From a gamma proteobacterium HTCC2207 (GTDB taxonomy: Bacteria > Pseudomonadota > Gammaproteobacteria > Pseudomonadales > Porticoccaceae), in assembly GCA_000153445.1 (NCBI GenBank), contig CH672396.1, positions 33,668-97,667 on the forward strand: 64,000 bases of DNA. Reading direction: 5' to 3'. Positions 38,324 through 46,511 of this stretch are shown in pieces. The notes under the pieces are model-generated. The model ran no database searches, had not been told where the DNA came from, and saw nothing but the letters and a program-made list of their open reading frames with translations. The translations under genes were made by a program, and so were the position numbers. Position 1 is the stretch's first letter, and every line of letters begins with the position of its first letter.

Positions 38324-38430
38324 AGCAAAGTCCTTTATTTTTATTTTAATTACGGCTGCTAAGCACTGAGTAGATCCTCTAAGCGAGAATAAACTCAGGC
38401 CCCCATTACAGCATATTTAGCGGTTTACTC

Positions 38431-38439
38431 TGCTACAAT
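38431..38439 (+). promoter_or_regulatory. Extended -10 promoter for purD
   Basis: TGC followed by TACAAT (38434-38439) is an extended -10 element; no -35 match is seen at 17 bp. Expected start near 38446, about 29 nt before the purD ATG. Confidence 0.5.
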
Positions 38440-38474
38440 CTGCGCCATTATTTTTTGACTTTGGATTTAGACAA

Positions 38475-39764
38475 ATGAATGTATTGGTTATTGGCTCAGG
38501 TGGTCGCGAACACGCTCTAGCATGGAAAGCCGCTCAGAGCACCGACGTAGAAACTGTATTTGTCGCACCGGGCAATGCCGGCAGCGCCAGAGAAGCCAAG
38601 GTAGAAAATATTGCCCTAGGTATTGATGATTTCGGCGCACTGGCGGATTTCGCTGCCAGCAATAATGTTGGCCTGACCATAGTGGGTCCTGAGCAGCCAT
38701 TGGTCGACGGTATTGTCGACTTTTTTAATCAGCGTGAGCTGCCAATATTTGGTCCATCAAAGGGTGCTGCCCAACTTGAAGGGTCCAAAGCCTTTACCAA
38801 AGATTTTTTATTGCGCCAAAATATCCCCACAGGCTTTTACCAAAACTTCACCGATATAGCTGAAGCCACTGCCTACCTGCACAAAGTAGGAGCGCCAATT
38901 GTGATTAAAGCCGATGGCTTAGCTGCCGGCAAAGGGGTGATTGTGGCCATGACATTGGCCGAGGCGGAAGATGCGGTGCAAGATATGCTCGCGGGAAATG
39001 CGTTTGGCGAGGCGGGACATCGAGTGGTTATCGAAGAGTTTCTCGACGGCGAAGAAGCCAGCTTTATCGTTATGGTGGATGGCAAAAATGTTCTGCCCAT
39101 GGCCACAAGTCAGGATCATAAGCGCGCCAGTGATGGCGACACCGGCCCTAATACAGGCGGCATGGGTGCCTATTCTCCAGCACCGGTTGTAGACGACGTG
39201 ATCTATCAGCGGGTGATGGACGAAGTCATTTATCCGACAGTTAAAGGGATGGCCGAGGAAGGCAATGATTACACCGGCTTCCTCTATGCCGGACTGATGA
39301 TTATGGCCGACGGCACACCCAAAGTTATTGAATATAACTGCCGCTTTGGCGACCCAGAGACACAGCCTATTTTAATGCGCCTAAAGTCCGACTTAGTCGG
39401 CCACTGCCTCGCCGCCCTCGATGGCGGGCTCCATAAAGAACAAGCCAACTGGGATCCTCGCCCTGCAGTAGGCATAGTGTTGGCAGCCGGCGGCTATCCC
39501 GGTAGCTATACCAAAGGCGACGCCATAACCGGTCTTGAGACTGAGAGCTCTGAGACGGCCAAAGTATTCCACGCCGGTACCGCGATCAAAGACGGCCAGG
39601 TGGTTACCAATGGCGGCCGAGTACTCTGCGCAACAGCTCTGGGCAAAACTGTTGCCAAGGCGCAGCAAGCAGCCTATGAGGTGGCCGCAGGGATAGAGTT
39701 CACTGGTTTGTACAAACGCTCAGATATTGCCTGGCGCGCAATCGAGCGCGAGCAAAAGAGCTAG
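38475..39764 (+). CDS. purD: Phosphoribosylamine--glycine ligase (GARS)
   Basis: ATP-grasp ligase that joins glycine to phosphoribosylamine, second step of purine synthesis. 429 residues. N-terminal MNVLVIGSGGREHALAWK, the ATP-binding IKADGLAAGKGVIVA, the ligand stretch DHKRASDGDTGPNTGGMGAYSPAP and EYNCRFGDPETQ are complete. It is separated from purH only by the convergent photolyase, so purH and purD form a split purine cluster. Confidence 0.97.
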   Translation: MNVLVIGSGGREHALAWKAAQSTDVETVFVAPGNAGSAREAKVENIALGIDDFGALADFAASNNVGLTIVGPEQPLVDGIVDFFNQRELPIFGPSKGAAQLEGSKAFTKDFLLRQNIPTGFYQNFTDIAEATAYLHKVGAPIVIKADGLAAGKGVIVAMTLAEAEDAVQDMLAGNAFGEAGHRVVIEEFLDGEEASFIVMVDGKNVLPMATSQDHKRASDGDTGPNTGGMGAYSPAPVVDDVIYQRVMDEVIYPTVKGMAEEGNDYTGFLYAGLMIMADGTPKVIEYNCRFGDPETQPILMRLKSDLVGHCLAALDGGLHKEQANWDPRPAVGIVLAAGGYPGSYTKGDAITGLETESSETAKVFHAGTAIKDGQVVTNGGRVLCATALGKTVAKAQQAAYEVAAGIEFTGLYKRSDIAWRAIEREQKS

Positions 39765-39771
39765 CATCGCA

Positions 39772-40500
39772 GTGACTCTGTGGCAGCAGTTTCTCAGCGT
39801 CGAGATCGAGTTCCATTCATTTGGTGGTCAGCATATTGGGGCGCTAACTGCATTTGCACTCTGTATGCTGGCGACGGTCTGGTGTATCCGTCATTTTGAT
39901 GAGCGGCAAAATCTTCTCTTCAGCAGAGCAGTGTCTATTGTCCTAGTGATCACAGTGGTTATTTTTAGCGCCATCAAAATCTACTTTGATCGTTTTAACC
40001 TCTTGATCGATCTTCCTATTTCTCTGTGCAATCTTTTCTCCGTGTTAGCGCCGCTACTATTTTGGCGCCCAAATCAACGTCGCCTTGAAGTGATCTATTA
40101 TTTGGTTATGGCGGGCACATTGCAGGCTATGCTGACGCCCGACCTGTATGTCGGCTTTCCCAGCAATGAATTCTTTAAATACTGGATTGTCCACGGCGGC
40201 CTAGTGGTACTGGTTGTGCATAATATTTTTGCCTTCCAAATGTATCCGCGATTTAAAGGCGTGGTGATTACCTTTGCCTGGGTTAATGTCTATTCAGTTG
40301 CTCTCTATGGCCTTAACCTAGCGATGAATGCGAATTACTTTTATCTGGTCAGCAAACCAGGCAATGCTTCAATTCTCGACTTATTTGGACCCTGGCCCCT
40401 CTATATCCTTGTCGCCGAAATGGTCGCCATGGTGTTCTTTGCGCTGTTCTATCTGCCATTTATGTTTATCAAGAAAACTGATCAGCCGATCAGGACGTAA
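39772..40500 (+). CDS. TIGR02206/YwaF-like integral membrane protein
   Basis: 242 residues, mostly membrane, with about six or seven hydrophobic helices. Typical marks: SLCNLFSVLAPLLFW, LQAMLTPDLYVGFPSNEFFKYWIVHGG and GPWPLYILVAEM. No function is established for the family. The start is taken as GTG 39772, eight bases after the purD stop, since the in-frame TTG at 39727 lies inside purD. The Shine-Dalgarno is poor, so translation may depend on purD. Confidence 0.78.
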   Translation: MTLWQQFLSVEIEFHSFGGQHIGALTAFALCMLATVWCIRHFDERQNLLFSRAVSIVLVITVVIFSAIKIYFDRFNLLIDLPISLCNLFSVLAPLLFWRPNQRRLEVIYYLVMAGTLQAMLTPDLYVGFPSNEFFKYWIVHGGLVVLVVHNIFAFQMYPRFKGVVITFAWVNVYSVALYGLNLAMNANYFYLVSKPGNASILDLFGPWPLYILVAEMVAMVFFALFYLPFMFIKKTDQPIRT

Positions 40501-40583
40501 CATTAGACAAGTTCAGTTAAAGCCACTACAGTTCCATTAAATTCAGCGTTAGTAATGATACCAAATTTCTTTTGAGACCGATT

Positions 40584-41234
40584 ATGTCCCAGTCAAAGCC
40601 AACACTCTCTGTATTTGATCAGTTTATAGTTCAAGCAGATCAAGCACTGCGCACTCTTGCGGGCAGTGCACCGACGCCACAGCGCAGCTCGCCAGCCGCT
40701 GGCACAGCGGAGGGCAAGTTATCGGAACAGGAACGCAAGCATGCTGTGGGTTTGATGCGTGTTAATCACGCCGGTGAAGTCTGCGCTCAAGCGCTCTATC
40801 AAGGCCAGGCACTCACAGCGAAACTGCCCGAAGTGGGTCAACAAATGGAAGAGGCCGCAGCCGAAGAGATTGACCATCTGGCCTGGTGCGAAGAGCGAAT
40901 CAACCAATTGGATGGCAGCACTAGTCGTTTAAATCCAGTTTGGTATGCCGCCTCATTTGGTATTGGTGCAGCTGCAGGATTGATCAGCGACAAGCTCAGT
41001 CTTGGGTTTGTGGCCGCCACCGAAGAGCAGGTATGCAATCATCTTCAAGAACATTTAGATAAGCTGCCTGAAGACGATCACAAGAGTCGTGCGGTGATTG
41101 AGCAGATGCTGATAGACGAAAAACATCATGCCGAAAATGCTCTAGATGCCGGTGGCTACCCCTTCCCAAAACCGGTCAAAAAACTGATGACGTTGGTCTC
41201 AGGTGCCATGACTGCGAGTAGTTATAGGCTCTAA
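40584..41234 (+). CDS. coq7: 3-demethoxyubiquinol 3-hydroxylase (COQ7 type)
   Basis: Di-iron monooxygenase of ubiquinone synthesis, used by Pseudomonas and relatives instead of UbiF. 216 residues. The iron ligands are visible: [17 protein letters not shown] (Glu), [16 protein letters not shown] (Glu and His), and [13 protein letters not shown] (Glu, His, His). Start ATG 40584 is favoured over the TTG at 40572. With ubiH and ubiI at 12.5-15 kb the window holds three ring hydroxylases. The 3' end enters a 15-bp tandem repeat. Confidence 0.93.
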   Translation: MSQSKPTLSVFDQFIVQADQALRTLAGSAPTPQRSSPAAGTAEGKLSEQERKHAVGLMRVNHAGEVCAQALYQGQALTAKLPEVGQQMEEAAAEEIDHLAWCEERINQLDGSTSRLNPVWYAASFGIGAAAGLISDKLSLGFVAATEEQVCNHLQEHLDKLPEDDHKSRAVIEQMLIDEKHHAENALDAGGYPFPKPVKKLMTLVSGAMTASSYRL

Positions 41235-41272
41235 TCAAAGAGCCTTTAATCAAACAGCCTCTAATCAAACAA
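41228..41272 (+). repeat. 15-bp tandem repeat at the coq7/LysR junction
   Basis: Three units: 41228-41242 (GCTCTAATCAAAGAG), 41243-41257 (CCTTTAATCAAACAG) and 41258-41272 (CCTCTAATCAAACAA). Unit 1 covers the coq7 stop, and unit 3 covers the stop and last codons of the convergent LysR gene. Its spread into both reading frames means the 3' ends of both genes were affected by the duplication. Confidence 0.8.
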
Positions 41273-42235
41273 CATTGACTGCGGCTCATGAGGATTTTCC
41301 ATATCCCGAGCCAGTTCGACAATCTTCTCCGACAACCACTGATGAATCGGTGATCCCAATGTGCGCTTGTGCTGCAAGAGCACCAGAGGAACCGTTCCCT
41401 CGTGGGGAAGATCATCCGGATAGGTTTTAGTGACAATCCGATAGAGCTCTCGTTCCATACCAGAACCAAACTTGGCCGATACCATTAAACAGTCCGATGC
41501 GCAGATGGTTTCAATCGCGGTCATCAGCTGATTCGTCACCATTGCCTTAGAACGGCTGCGCCCCTGCTTTCGCAAAGCTCTGTCAAAACGGGCATCTGTG
41601 CGAGCACTTACACGTTTCGCGATTAGCAGGTAGTACTGCACATAGGGATATTGAAGAATTTCGTCCAACGTCACGCGATTTTTTTTCGCCAGGGGATGAC
41701 CCTCTCGCATCCAGATCGACGGACTAAAAATAGACAAATGACGAGCTGTCACTTCAGCGGTGATCTCTCGCTTAATATCAATAGCAAAATCCAGTACACC
41801 ATCTGATAACTCTCCCGCCACGGAATCTGTCTCACTTGAGATCGACAGAATAACCCCCGGAGCATACTTGTTTAACAGCGCAGTCAACTGGGATGCTAGG
41901 GAGATAGCAATAAACTCAGGGATGGCAATGGTTATCTCGCCAACATAGGTGGCCGGGTCAAATTCACCATCAGTGACCATATCAAGGATGCCATCGAGTA
42001 GCATGGGCAACCTAAGTTGTAATTCTTGAGCCTTGGGAGTGGGGATTAAGATATTTCCAGTGCGCGTAAACAGCGGATCATCCAGCTGCTGACGCAGTCG
42101 CTGCAACACTCGACTCATGGCTGGCTGTGTAATAAACAGCCGCTGTGCCGCGCGGGTAACGCTTTTCTCCTCCAATAAAGCTTGAAGTGCAACCAGTAAA
42201 TTAAGGTCGAGGCGGGACAGTTTTTGCAAATTCAT
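41261..42235 (-). CDS. LysR-type transcriptional regulator
   Basis: 324 residues. The winged helix-turn-helix is at about residues 10-66 (LDLNLLVALQALLEEKSVTRAAQRLFITQPAMSRVLQRLRQQL; core AAQRLFITQPAMSRVL). An effector-binding domain follows with VGEITIAIPEF and IWMREGHPLAK. It resembles the NodD/LeuO-like subgroup; no effector can be named. Its ATG is only 16 bp from the first of two repeated operator-like regions upstream of small divergent transcripts, so it probably controls itself and those units. The last codons lie in a tandem repeat. Confidence 0.92.
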   Translation of the reverse strand: MNLQKLSRLDLNLLVALQALLEEKSVTRAAQRLFITQPAMSRVLQRLRQQLDDPLFTRTGNILIPTPKAQELQLRLPMLLDGILDMVTDGEFDPATYVGEITIAIPEFIAISLASQLTALLNKYAPGVILSISSETDSVAGELSDGVLDFAIDIKREITAEVTARHLSIFSPSIWMREGHPLAKKNRVTLDEILQYPYVQYYLLIAKRVSARTDARFDRALRKQGRSRSKAMVTNQLMTAIETICASDCLMVSAKFGSGMERELYRIVTKTYPDDLPHEGTVPLVLLQHKRTLGSPIHQWLSEKIVELARDMENPHEPQSMLFD

Positions 42236-42250
42236 GGGTTATTCTCAATG

Positions 42251-42318
42251 TCATTACAATTTGGTATATAAATAATGCTAACAATGCATTTGGATTATGA
42301 CATAGGTCTGGGTATATT
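42251..42318 (+). promoter_or_regulatory. Operator/promoter copy 1 (LysR-linked)
   Basis: The 50 bp 42251-42300 match 42653-42702 at 38 of 50 positions without gaps, including TCATTACA, TGGTAT and the perfect 13-mer AACAATGCATTTG (42280-42292). The latter contains the near-palindrome CAATGCATTT. TTGGAT (42290-42295), 17 bp, and TATATT (42313-42318) form a promoter with a poor -35, as in activator-dependent promoters. The probable start is near 42325. Confidence 0.65.
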
Positions 42319-42364
42319 GTCACTCATAGGGCGGCGTGCCCACAAACACTCACGGAGATAGACC

Positions 42365-42487
42365 ATGACACTCGTATATATACTAATCGGATTCACTGGA
42401 TTAGCGGGTGCTGCAATTGCGAAAGATGACTTCGCGAACGTTAAAGCACCAAAACTCAAAGCTTCCGATAAGTCGCTGACCCACTAA
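42365..42487 (+). CDS. Small exported or membrane peptide, 40 residues
   Basis: ATG 42365 is preceded by GGAG with a 7-nt spacer, an excellent ribosome site. The peptide starts MTLVYILIGFTGLAGAAIA, a hydrophobic segment ending in a signal-peptidase-like A-I-A, and continues KDDFANVKAPKLKASDKSLT, polar with five lysines. It could be a short secreted peptide of about 21 residues or a membrane-anchored small protein. A perfect terminator follows at 42541. I know no family for it. The complete promoter-RBS-ORF-terminator layout makes it a likely real gene. Confidence 0.65.
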   Translation: MTLVYILIGFTGLAGAAIAKDDFANVKAPKLKASDKSLTH

Positions 42488-42540
42488 ATCAGCGGCTTCG
42501 TACCAAACCCCTCTTAATCCTTGCTATAGGATTCTTTTAT

Positions 42541-42568
42541 AGGGGCCCTTCTTGGGCCCCTTTTTTTT
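42541..42568 (+). terminator. Strong intrinsic terminator of the small-peptide unit
   Basis: AGGGGCCC (42541-42548), loop TTCTT, GGGCCCCT (42554-42561), then an eight-T run. Perfect 8-bp G+C-rich stem. Confidence 0.9.
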
Positions 42569-42652
42569 ATCTTGAAAAAAAGCCTTTCTAAAACTTTCTC
42601 TAATTTCGACAGAAGCCAGCAACGCTCTGGACCACAGCTCAAATTTTTTAAG

Positions 42653-42720
42653 TCATTACATAATGGTATGACTACAATGCAAACAATGCATTTGCAGTAT
42701 GGGCCTCAGATTTCTACTAT
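42653..42720 (+). promoter_or_regulatory. Operator/promoter copy 2 (LysR-linked)
   Basis: Second copy of the region at 42251. AACAATGCATTTG lies at 42682-42694, and TCATTACA at 42653, the same 29-bp offset as in copy 1. A TACTAT at 42715-42720 occupies exactly the relative position of the copy 1 -10 element (offset 62). The match to the -10 consensus is modest, consistent with dependence on an activator. Confidence 0.6.
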
Positions 42721-42726
42721 ACGCGT

Positions 42727-42850
42727 AATGAAGTAGTACAGAGTTTTGGAGACGTGCTGTTTAGCAGGTCTCTCACAGTTTTACCCCTACCCCTTCCTTT
42801 GAGACTTTCTCAGGATTTTTTAGGAGCCTACCTTTAGGCTCCTTTTTTTT
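42727..42850 (+). ncRNA. Candidate small RNA (about 120 nt)
   Basis: From the predicted start near 42727 to the terminator at 42822-42850 there is no convincing reading frame. A GTG at 42754 opens 27 codons, but its Shine-Dalgarno GGAG is only two bases away and the frame ends inside the terminator stem. The interior has a pyrimidine-rich stretch (CCCCTACCCCTTCC, about 42784-42797). The unit therefore resembles a regulated small RNA controlled in parallel with the peptide gene. It could instead be a decayed copy of that gene. Confidence 0.45.
42822..42850 (+). terminator. Strong intrinsic terminator of the candidate small RNA
   Basis: AGGAGCCTA (42822-42830), loop CCTT, TAGGCTCCT (42835-42843), then eight T. 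Perfect 9-bp stem. It stands just before the 3' end of the convergent osmC-like gene. Confidence 0.9.
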
Positions 42851-42868
42851 GTCTCGGATTTAGCCAAA

Positions 42869-43288
42869 TTAGGCGTCAATTACCTCATAGCTATGGCTCA
42901 TCTCAACACCAGCAGCATTGAGCATAATAGAGGCCGAGCAATATTTCTCAGCTGACAACTCCACCGCTCGTTTAACCTGTGTCTCTTTAAGCTTTCTACC
43001 CGAAACTACAAACCGCAGATGGATCTTGCTAAACACCGCTGGCACAGCATCGACTCGCTCGGCTTCAATCTCAGTGCGACAATCGGTTACTTGCTGACGA
43101 CTCTTGGTCAGCATGCTCATCACATCAAAGGACGCACAGCCTCCCAAACCTAATAACAGCATCTCCATGGGACGAACACCCATATTGCGACCACCCTGAC
43201 TCTCGGCACCATCCATCACCACACTGTGGCCACTGCCAGACTCGCCAAGAAACATTACGCCGTCTACCCACTTAATTGTTGCCTTCAT
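42869..43288 (-). CDS. OsmC/Ohr family protein (YhfA-like)
   Basis: 139 residues from ATG 43288 (GAGG six bases upstream); the frame is open to 43468 without similarity. OsmC-fold features: the first cysteine in LLGLGGCASFDVMSML and the second in AEKYCSASIMLNAAGVE, both kept. Such proteins reduce organic peroxides or act as redox carriers; the YhfA branch has no assigned substrate. It is divergent from the Vfr/Crp gene, the same placement as in Pseudomonas. Confidence 0.88.
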   Translation of the reverse strand: MKATIKWVDGVMFLGESGSGHSVVMDGAESQGGRNMGVRPMEMLLLGLGGCASFDVMSMLTKSRQQVTDCRTEIEAERVDAVPAVFSKIHLRFVVSGRKLKETQVKRAVELSAEKYCSASIMLNAAGVEMSHSYEVIDA

Positions 43289-43441
43289 AAACTGCCTCAC
43301 TCTCAGAAGCGCAAAGATTACCATAGGGTCGTTGTAAATTTTACTCGTGACAACTTTTTTTTGACTACTATTAAATTCAGGAGTCGCAGATAAACAGTCT
43401 ATAAAGCGGCATGTTGCTAAACGTGTAAATGGAGAAACAAA

Positions 43442-44077
43442 TTGGCGCCTGCACCTCTGACACCACATATTGAAAATGTGGAAGAATTCTTATCCCACTG
43501 CCACAGACGTCGCTACCCGGCTAAAAGCACCATTATCTACGCCGGTGATCAAGGGGATACTCTCTACTACATTATCAAGGGTTCGGTCACAGTGATGATT
43601 GAAGACGATAGTGATGGCAAAGAGATTATTCTCGCCTATCTCAACCCAGGAGATTTTTTCGGCGAGATGGGACTCTTTGATCAGGAGCATCGCAGCGCCT
43701 GGATCCGCACTAAAACCGAATGTGAAGTAGGCGAAATCAGCTACGGGAAATTTATTGAGCTGAGTAATAAACACCCCGCGTTTCTATTTGCCATCAGCAA
43801 ACAGGTTGCTCAAAGACTCAGAGATACCACGCGAAAAGTCAGAGACCTGGCGTTTTTGGATGTTACTGGCCGAGTGGCGAGAACTCTACTGGACCTGTGT
43901 AAAGAACCGGATGCAATGACCCACCCGGATGGCATGCAAATCAAGATTACGCGCCAGGAGATTGGACGCATAGTCGGCTGCTCTAGAGAGATGGTTGGCC
44001 GTGTGCTTAAAGAGCTTGAGACTCAGGGGCTGGTTTCTGTATCCGGTAAAACTATGGTGGTGTTTGGCACTCGCTAA
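43442..44077 (+). CDS. crp: cAMP receptor protein family regulator (Vfr/Crp)
   Basis: Global cAMP-binding activator. 211 residues starting at TTG 43442, with GGAG seven bases before it; the N-terminal [17 protein letters not shown] matches Vfr. The cAMP pocket is seen in [22 protein letters not shown]. The DNA-recognition helix [20 protein letters not shown] and end [10 protein letters not shown] are nearly identical to Vfr. Vfr in Pseudomonas controls virulence and twitching; here the twitching genes are broken, so its remaining targets are probably metabolic (inference). Its TAA overlaps the convergent trpC stop by three bases. Confidence 0.95.
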   Translation: MAPAPLTPHIENVEEFLSHCHRRRYPAKSTIIYAGDQGDTLYYIIKGSVTVMIEDDSDGKEIILAYLNPGDFFGEMGLFDQEHRSAWIRTKTECEVGEISYGKFIELSNKHPAFLFAISKQVAQRLRDTTRKVRDLAFLDVTGRVARTLLDLCKEPDAMTHPDGMQIKITRQEIGRIVGCSREMVGRVLKELETQGLVSVSGKTMVVFGTR

Positions 44078-44874
44078 GCAAACATCTCCGCAAGTCGCTG
44101 ACCCGGATCTTCGCTGCGCATAAACGCTTCGCCAACCAAGAAACTATTAACATTGTTGCCTCGCATAGCGGCAACATCTTCGGCGCTGTGTATGCCGCTC
44201 TCGGTGATAACAATTTTGCCAGCGGGGATTTTTTCGAGTAACTGATAAGTGTTCTCTAGAGAGACTTCAAAACTGTGCAGGTTTCGGTTGTTGATGCCAA
44301 CCATTGGGTTGTTGAGCTTAAGTGCTATATCTAGCTCCACTCCATCATGCACTTCAATCAGCACATCCATACCCAGCGATTGCGCCAACTCATGGAGATG
44401 AGTCAACTGCTCTTCGGTCAATGCCGAAACGATTAATAGAATACAATCTGCACTCATAGCGCGAGCTTCATAGACCTGATAATCATCGATAATAAAATCT
44501 TTACGAATAACCGGTAGCTGCGTACACGACCGTGCCATCTGCAAATACTCATCTGCGCCCTGAAAAAAATCCACATCGGTCAAAACTGACAAGCAGGCTG
44601 CACCACCCTGCTCATAACTTTCGGCAATGGCGGCTGGATCAAAATCCTCACGGATGACCCCTTTACTCGGAGAGGCTTTCTTAATCTCTGCAATGACTGC
44701 AGATTGACCAGCAGCAAGCTTGGCTGCCAGTGCTGCGGCAAAGCCTCTAGGCTTTTCGGCAGACTGGGCTTTTTCAATTAGCTGCGCAATAGAAACCAGG
44801 GCACTGCGCTCAGCAATTTCTTCATGCTTGCGGGCGAGAATTTTTTTCAAGATGGTGGGTGTATCTGAGCTCAT
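44074..44874 (-). CDS. trpC: Indole-3-glycerol phosphate synthase
   Basis: Closes the indole ring in tryptophan synthesis. 266 residues, TIM barrel: the N-terminal [15 protein letters not shown], the catalytic lysine in [50 protein letters not shown] and [12 protein letters not shown]. It is not fused to TrpF. Last gene of trpEGDC. Confidence 0.96.
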   Translation of the reverse strand: MSSDTPTILKKILARKHEEIAERSALVSIAQLIEKAQSAEKPRGFAAALAAKLAAGQSAVIAEIKKASPSKGVIREDFDPAAIAESYEQGGAACLSVLTDVDFFQGADEYLQMARSCTQLPVIRKDFIIDDYQVYEARAMSADCILLIVSALTEEQLTHLHELAQSLGMDVLIEVHDGVELDIALKLNNPMVGINNRNLHSFEVSLENTYQLLEKIPAGKIVITESGIHSAEDVAAMRGNNVNSFLVGEAFMRSEDPGQRLAEMFA

Positions 44875-44892
44875 TGTAATTTCTCGTTGTTT

Positions 44893-45930
44893 TTAAGCGT
44901 CTTGTTGGACCTGAGTAAAGGTCGCCAGATCAGTTAGTTTAGCCCGAGCTAATCCTGCGCCTATGGCGTCCTGCGCCATGGCAATGCCCTCGTTGATACT
45001 GTCGGCACAACCAGCCACATAAAGTGCAGCACCGGCATTTAGGGCGATCAGATCAGCAGCTTTTCCACCATTGGCGCTTGACTGCTTACCCAGCGCATCT
45101 TTGATCAGCTCTAGGGATTGCTCGGCGTTATCGACGGTCAAACCCTCGAGGCTCTGACGCTGCAACATAAAGTCTTCTGGAGCTATGCTGTATTCCCTGA
45201 CAGCCCCGTCTTTAAACTCAGCCACTGCGGTTTCTGTAGCTATGCTTATTTCATCCAAACCATCGGCAGAGTGCACTACCATAATATGCTCAGCACCAAG
45301 GCGCCCGAGCACCTCGGCCATGGGTTTGCACAGGGCCTGATCATAAACGCCTATCAGCTGTCTGGTAACGCCAGCCGGATTAGTCATGGGGCCGAGAATA
45401 TTAAAAATAGTGCGCAGGCCAAGTTCGCGGCGGGGGCCAATAGCATGCTTCATGGCGCTATGATGGGCCGGGGCAAACATAAAACCGACACCTAACTCTT
45501 CCACGCACAACGCCACTTGATTGGGGCTAAGATTTAAGTTCACTCCGGCGGCTTCGAGGACATCAGCGGCACCGCTTTTGCTACTGACTGAGCGATTGCC
45601 ATGTTTCGCCACAGAACCACCGGCCGCGGCAACCACAAAGGTGGAGGCAGTGGAGACATTAAATAGGTTTGATTCATCGCCGCCAGTGCCGACTATATCC
45701 ACAAGACAGTCACCGGACACTTTAACGCCAGTGGCCAACTCGCGCATAACTTCAACGGCACCAGCAATCTCATCGATGCTCTCACCCTTCATACGCAGAG
45801 CCACAAGAAATGCACCGATCTGAGCTTCAGTGGCATTGCCCGTCATGATCTGGCGCATCACATCGCGCATCTCTGAGGCGCTAAGATTTTGCCCCAGCAC
45901 AACATTTTCCAATGCCTGTTTGATATCCAT
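44893..45930 (-). CDS. trpD: Anthranilate phosphoribosyltransferase
   Basis: Transfers phosphoribosyl from PRPP to anthranilate. 345 residues; the PRPP site is [28 protein letters not shown] (core [14 protein letters not shown]), with [21 protein letters not shown] and [14 protein letters not shown]. It is unfused to TrpG, whose stop is only two bases upstream. Confidence 0.96.
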   Translation of the reverse strand: MDIKQALENVVLGQNLSASEMRDVMRQIMTGNATEAQIGAFLVALRMKGESIDEIAGAVEVMRELATGVKVSGDCLVDIVGTGGDESNLFNVSTASTFVVAAAGGSVAKHGNRSVSSKSGAADVLEAAGVNLNLSPNQVALCVEELGVGFMFAPAHHSAMKHAIGPRRELGLRTIFNILGPMTNPAGVTRQLIGVYDQALCKPMAEVLGRLGAEHIMVVHSADGLDEISIATETAVAEFKDGAVREYSIAPEDFMLQRQSLEGLTVDNAEQSLELIKDALGKQSSANGGKAADLIALNAGAALYVAGCADSINEGIAMAQDAIGAGLARAKLTDLATFTQVQQDA

Positions 45931-45932
45931 GC

Positions 45933-46511
45933 TTAACTCTCGAGAAAATTATTTAGCAGGTCGTGACCATGCTGGGTGAGGATTGATTCCGGATGAAATT
46001 GCACGCCTTCGATGGGTAGTGTCTTGTGCCGCACCCCCATGATTTCATCGAGGCTGCCATCTTCATTTTCGGTCCAAGCTGTGATTTCAAGGCAGCTGGG
46101 AAGACTGCTCTGCTCGATCACTAAAGAGTGATAACGTGTGGCCTCAAAAGGATTAGTCAGCCCATTAAAAACGCCATTATTACTATGGTGCATAGGCGAC
46201 GTTTTGCCGTGCATAACCTGTTTGGCGCGGACAATCTTGCCGCCAAAGGCCTGAGCAATACTCTGATGCCCCAAGCAAACGCCCAAAATTGGCAGGCGGC
46301 CGGCAAAGTGCGTAATCGTTTCTACTGAGATACCTGCCTCATTAGGCGTGCAGGGGCCGGGCGAGATAACAATCTTTTCCGGTGCCATACGCTCTATGTC
46401 AGCAATGCTAATTTCATCATTGCGATAGACCTGAACATCGGCTTTTAGCTCGGCAAGGTACTGGACAATGTTGTAGGTGAATGAGTCATAATTATCGATC
46501 ATTAAAATCAT
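45933..46511 (-). CDS. trpG: Anthranilate synthase glutamine amidotransferase component
   Basis: Releases ammonia from glutamine for TrpE. 192 residues, class I amidotransferase: [31 protein letters not shown], nucleophile cysteine in [16 protein letters not shown], and the His-Glu pair in [10 protein letters not shown]. The ATG overlaps the trpE stop by 4 bp. Confidence 0.96.
   Translation of the reverse strand: MILMIDNYDSFTYNIVQYLAELKADVQVYRNDEISIADIERMAPEKIVISPGPCTPNEAGISVETITHFAGRLPILGVCLGHQSIAQAFGGKIVRAKQVMHGKTSPMHHSNNGVFNGLTNPFEATRYHSLVIEQSSLPSCLEITAWTENEDGSLDEIMGVRHKTLPIEGVQFHPESILTQHGHDLLNNFLES

Noticed and set aside
42754-42837. GTG frame of 27 codons in the second small transcription unit
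   Set aside because: The Shine-Dalgarno is only two bases from the GTG and the frame ends inside the terminator stem; the composition is not protein-like.
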